Assembly (NCBI RefSeq): GCF_027627575.1
Contig: NZ_CP114065.1
Location: 620,001 to 684,000 of the forward strand
Source of the DNA: Kribbella sp. CA-293567
Lineage (GTDB): Bacteria > Actinomycetota > Actinomycetes > Propionibacteriales > Kribbellaceae
Direction of reading: 5' to 3'
DNA length: 64,000 nucleotides
A program made the translations under genes and the position numbers. This document shows positions 62,647 through 64,000 of this stretch, in pieces (the first letter of the stretch is position 1; every line of letters begins with the position of its first letter). The notes under the pieces were generated by a model. It saw nothing but the letters and a program-made list of their open reading frames with translations. It was not told the DNA's origin and did not search any database.

Positions 62647-63183
62647 GTGACGATCATCGTGCAGACAGACCGGCTGGTGATCCGGGACTGGGAAGAAGAC
62701 GACGCCGAGGCCGCGCTCGAGATCTACGGCTCGGCCGACGTGGCTCAGTGGTTGTCGCCGGCCATCGAGCGGGTCACCGACGTCGCGACCATGCGGGTGA
62801 TCCTGCAGGCCTGGATCGAGGCGCAACCGAACTTCGTCGTACCGGCGGGCCGCTGGGCGGTGGTGCGGCAGGAGGACGGTGAAGTCGTCGGTGGGCTGCT
62901 GATCCGGTTGCTGCCGCCGTACGAGGAGGACCTGGAGATCGGCTGGCAGTTGCGGCCGAGCGCCTGGGGCAACGGCTACGCGAGCGAGGCGAGCCGGGGG
63001 CTGACGAAGTGGGCCTTCGACGAGGGCTCGACCGACGAGCTGTACGCGGTCGCCCGGCCGAACAACAAGCGCGCGATCGCGACTGCGGCCCGGCTCGGGA
63101 TGGAGTGGGTCGGCGAGACCGACAAGTACTACGACCTCAACCTGCAGGTCTACCGGATCCGCGCCTCGGAGTTCAAAGCCTGA
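62647..63183 (+). CDS. GNAT-family N-acetyltransferase (RimJ/RimL type)
   Basis: 178 aa, GTG start. RimJ/L features: TDRLVIRDWEEDDAEAALEI, LEIGWQLRPSAWGNGYASEA (acetyl-CoA loop), VARPNNKRAIATAARLGMEW, and aromatic YYDLNLQVYR near the end. Substrate unknown. The end overlaps the convergent gene by 34 nt. Confidence 0.9.
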   Translation: MTIIVQTDRLVIRDWEEDDAEAALEIYGSADVAQWLSPAIERVTDVATMRVILQAWIEAQPNFVVPAGRWAVVRQEDGEVVGGLLIRLLPPYEEDLEIGWQLRPSAWGNGYASEASRGLTKWAFDEGSTDELYAVARPNNKRAIATAARLGMEWVGETDKYYDLNLQVYRIRASEFKA

Positions 63184-64000
63184 GCCTGCTCGGTGCGGTC
63201 CCGGCAGAAGGTCTGCGACAGGGCTGCCGTGGTCAGGAACGCCAGCCCCAGGATGACGTACGCCGCGCCGAAGAACTGCCCGGGCCAGGACCAGTGCCGG
63301 CCTTCCGGGTCGAGCATGGTGTGCGGCCCGATCAGAAACAGGATAGTTGCTGCCAGCATCCAATAGTGACGGTGGCAGCCCAGGTAGAGCGCGGCCGGGA
63401 CGACCCACACCCAGTGGTGCGACCAGCTCACGGGTGACGCGAGCAGTCCCCAGGTGGCGATCGCGAGCAGCGCCAGTACGTCGTCGCCGGCGGCGCGCGC
63501 CCGGCGAGCCGCCACCGCCGCCAGCACGCCGGTCACCGCCACCAACCCGAGCCACAGCAGCGACCGGACCGGCCCATCGGCCATCACTCGGCTCAGGAAC
63601 GCCTGGAAGCACTGGTTGTACGCGTACGTCGCGCCGCCGATCCGGTCCGGATCGAACAGCACCCCGAACCAGTACTTCGCGGAGTCACGCGGCGCGAAAG
63701 CGAACCCGAGCACGGCCAGCCCGACGAAGGTGGCGACCGCGACGGCGGCTTCGCGGTACTGCCGGCGGACCAGGAAGTAGAGCACGAACACCGCGGGCGT
63801 GAGCTTGATCGCTGCGGCGAGACCGACCAGGACCCCACGGGGCCAGCGGGTCCGGGGCAGCAGGCAGTCGAGCGTCACCAAGGCCATCAGGATGAGGTTG
63901 ACCTGGCCGAAGCCGATCGTCGACCGGACCGGTTCGAATGCGAAGGCGGCGACGGTCGCGGCCAAACCGAGCATTACGGACGGCCGGCCTCGGTCGCGCA
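63150..64000 (-). CDS. GT87-type (PimE-like) membrane glycosyltransferase, 5' end outside window
   Basis: The frame is open through the right edge, about 283 codons visible. Several membrane helices (LAATVAAFAFEPVRSTIGFG, LVGLAAAIKLTPAVFVLYFL, AVATFVGLAVLGFAFAPRD, WLGLVAVTGVLAAVAARRA). Family hallmarks of DUF2029/GT87 polyprenol-phosphate-mannose alpha-1,2-mannosyltransferases: AIKLTPAVF, YAYNQCFQAFLSR and ASPVSWSHHWVWVVPA. Expected role in lipoglycan or glycan assembly on the outer leaflet. N-terminal catalytic Asp not visible. Confidence 0.85.
   Translation of the reverse strand, partial: RDRGRPSVMLGLAATVAAFAFEPVRSTIGFGQVNLILMALVTLDCLLPRTRWPRGVLVGLAAAIKLTPAVFVLYFLVRRQYREAAVAVATFVGLAVLGFAFAPRDSAKYWFGVLFDPDRIGGATYAYNQCFQAFLSRVMADGPVRSLLWLGLVAVTGVLAAVAARRARAAGDDVLALLAIATWGLLASPVSWSHHWVWVVPAALYLGCHRHYWMLAATILFLIGPHTMLDPEGRHWSWPGQFFGAAYVILGLAFLTTAALSQTFCRDRTEQAQALNSEARIR

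Overview
The window is high-GC DNA from an actinomycete (Actinomycetota). The evidence is the GC-rich third codon positions, frequent GTG starts, 4-nt stop/start overlaps, HspR-type HAIR boxes before dnaK, and an rrn operon with no tRNA in the 16S-23S spacer. Gene content and the 16S sequence fit a Kribbella/Nocardioidaceae-like soil organism. That is an inference from recognition, not from a database search.

Layout. 1-3.8 kb: end of a DUF4097-type beta-repeat protein, a small protein, a lipoprotein, dcd and a MarR regulator. 4.08-7.4 kb: tRNA-Gly(CCC) followed by a decayed integrative element of about 3.2 kb. It is bounded by a 40-bp direct repeat of the tRNA 3' end and holds two genes cut off at their 5' ends, premature stop codons and one intact low-GC membrane protein gene. 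7.6-16.4 kb: secreted M36 metalloprotease, membrane protein, DUF779 + aldehyde dehydrogenase with a divergent GAF regulator, and a LacI regulator with twin palindromic operators. 16.5-23.2 kb: amidohydrolase + cysteine dioxygenase, kinase-like P-loop protein, two methyltransferases, a prim-pol-like protein, a MarR-GNAT fusion, RidA and an acidic protein. 23.4-31.1 kb: complete kdpFABCDE potassium uptake operon, preceded by an overlapping 27-codon membrane ORF. 31.2-35.5 kb: alpha/beta hydrolase, terpenoid-cyclase-like protein, secreted PE-PPE/cutinase-like hydrolase, and an ammonia-lyase homologue whose MIO triad is altered.

35.6-37.7 kb: a zinc-starvation cluster of Cys-poor L31, a CobW-like protein with a degenerate P-loop, a Zur-box candidate, then L33 and S14. 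37.7-43.7 kb: complete rRNA operon (16S-23S-5S). 43.7-56.3 kb: histidine utilisation locus with an IclR regulator, hutH, hutU, a quaternary-amine-type ABC transporter, an M20 amidohydrolase, hutF and hutI. A shared 16-bp motif lies upstream of iclR, of hutH and of the distant ammonia-lyase homologue. 56.3-57.4 kb: a DUF559 nuclease-like gene bracketed by two inverted copies of a 91-bp repeat. 57.9-62.6 kb: dnaK-grpE-dnaJ-hspR under two HAIR boxes, ending in six stem-loops in a row. The right edge carries a GNAT gene and a partial GT87-type glycosyltransferase.

The least explained items are the repeat-bracketed DUF559 unit, the MIO-altered lyase homologue with its shared operator, the zinc-cluster CobW-like protein (possible ribosome-hibernation recruiter), and the decayed tRNA-Gly element.
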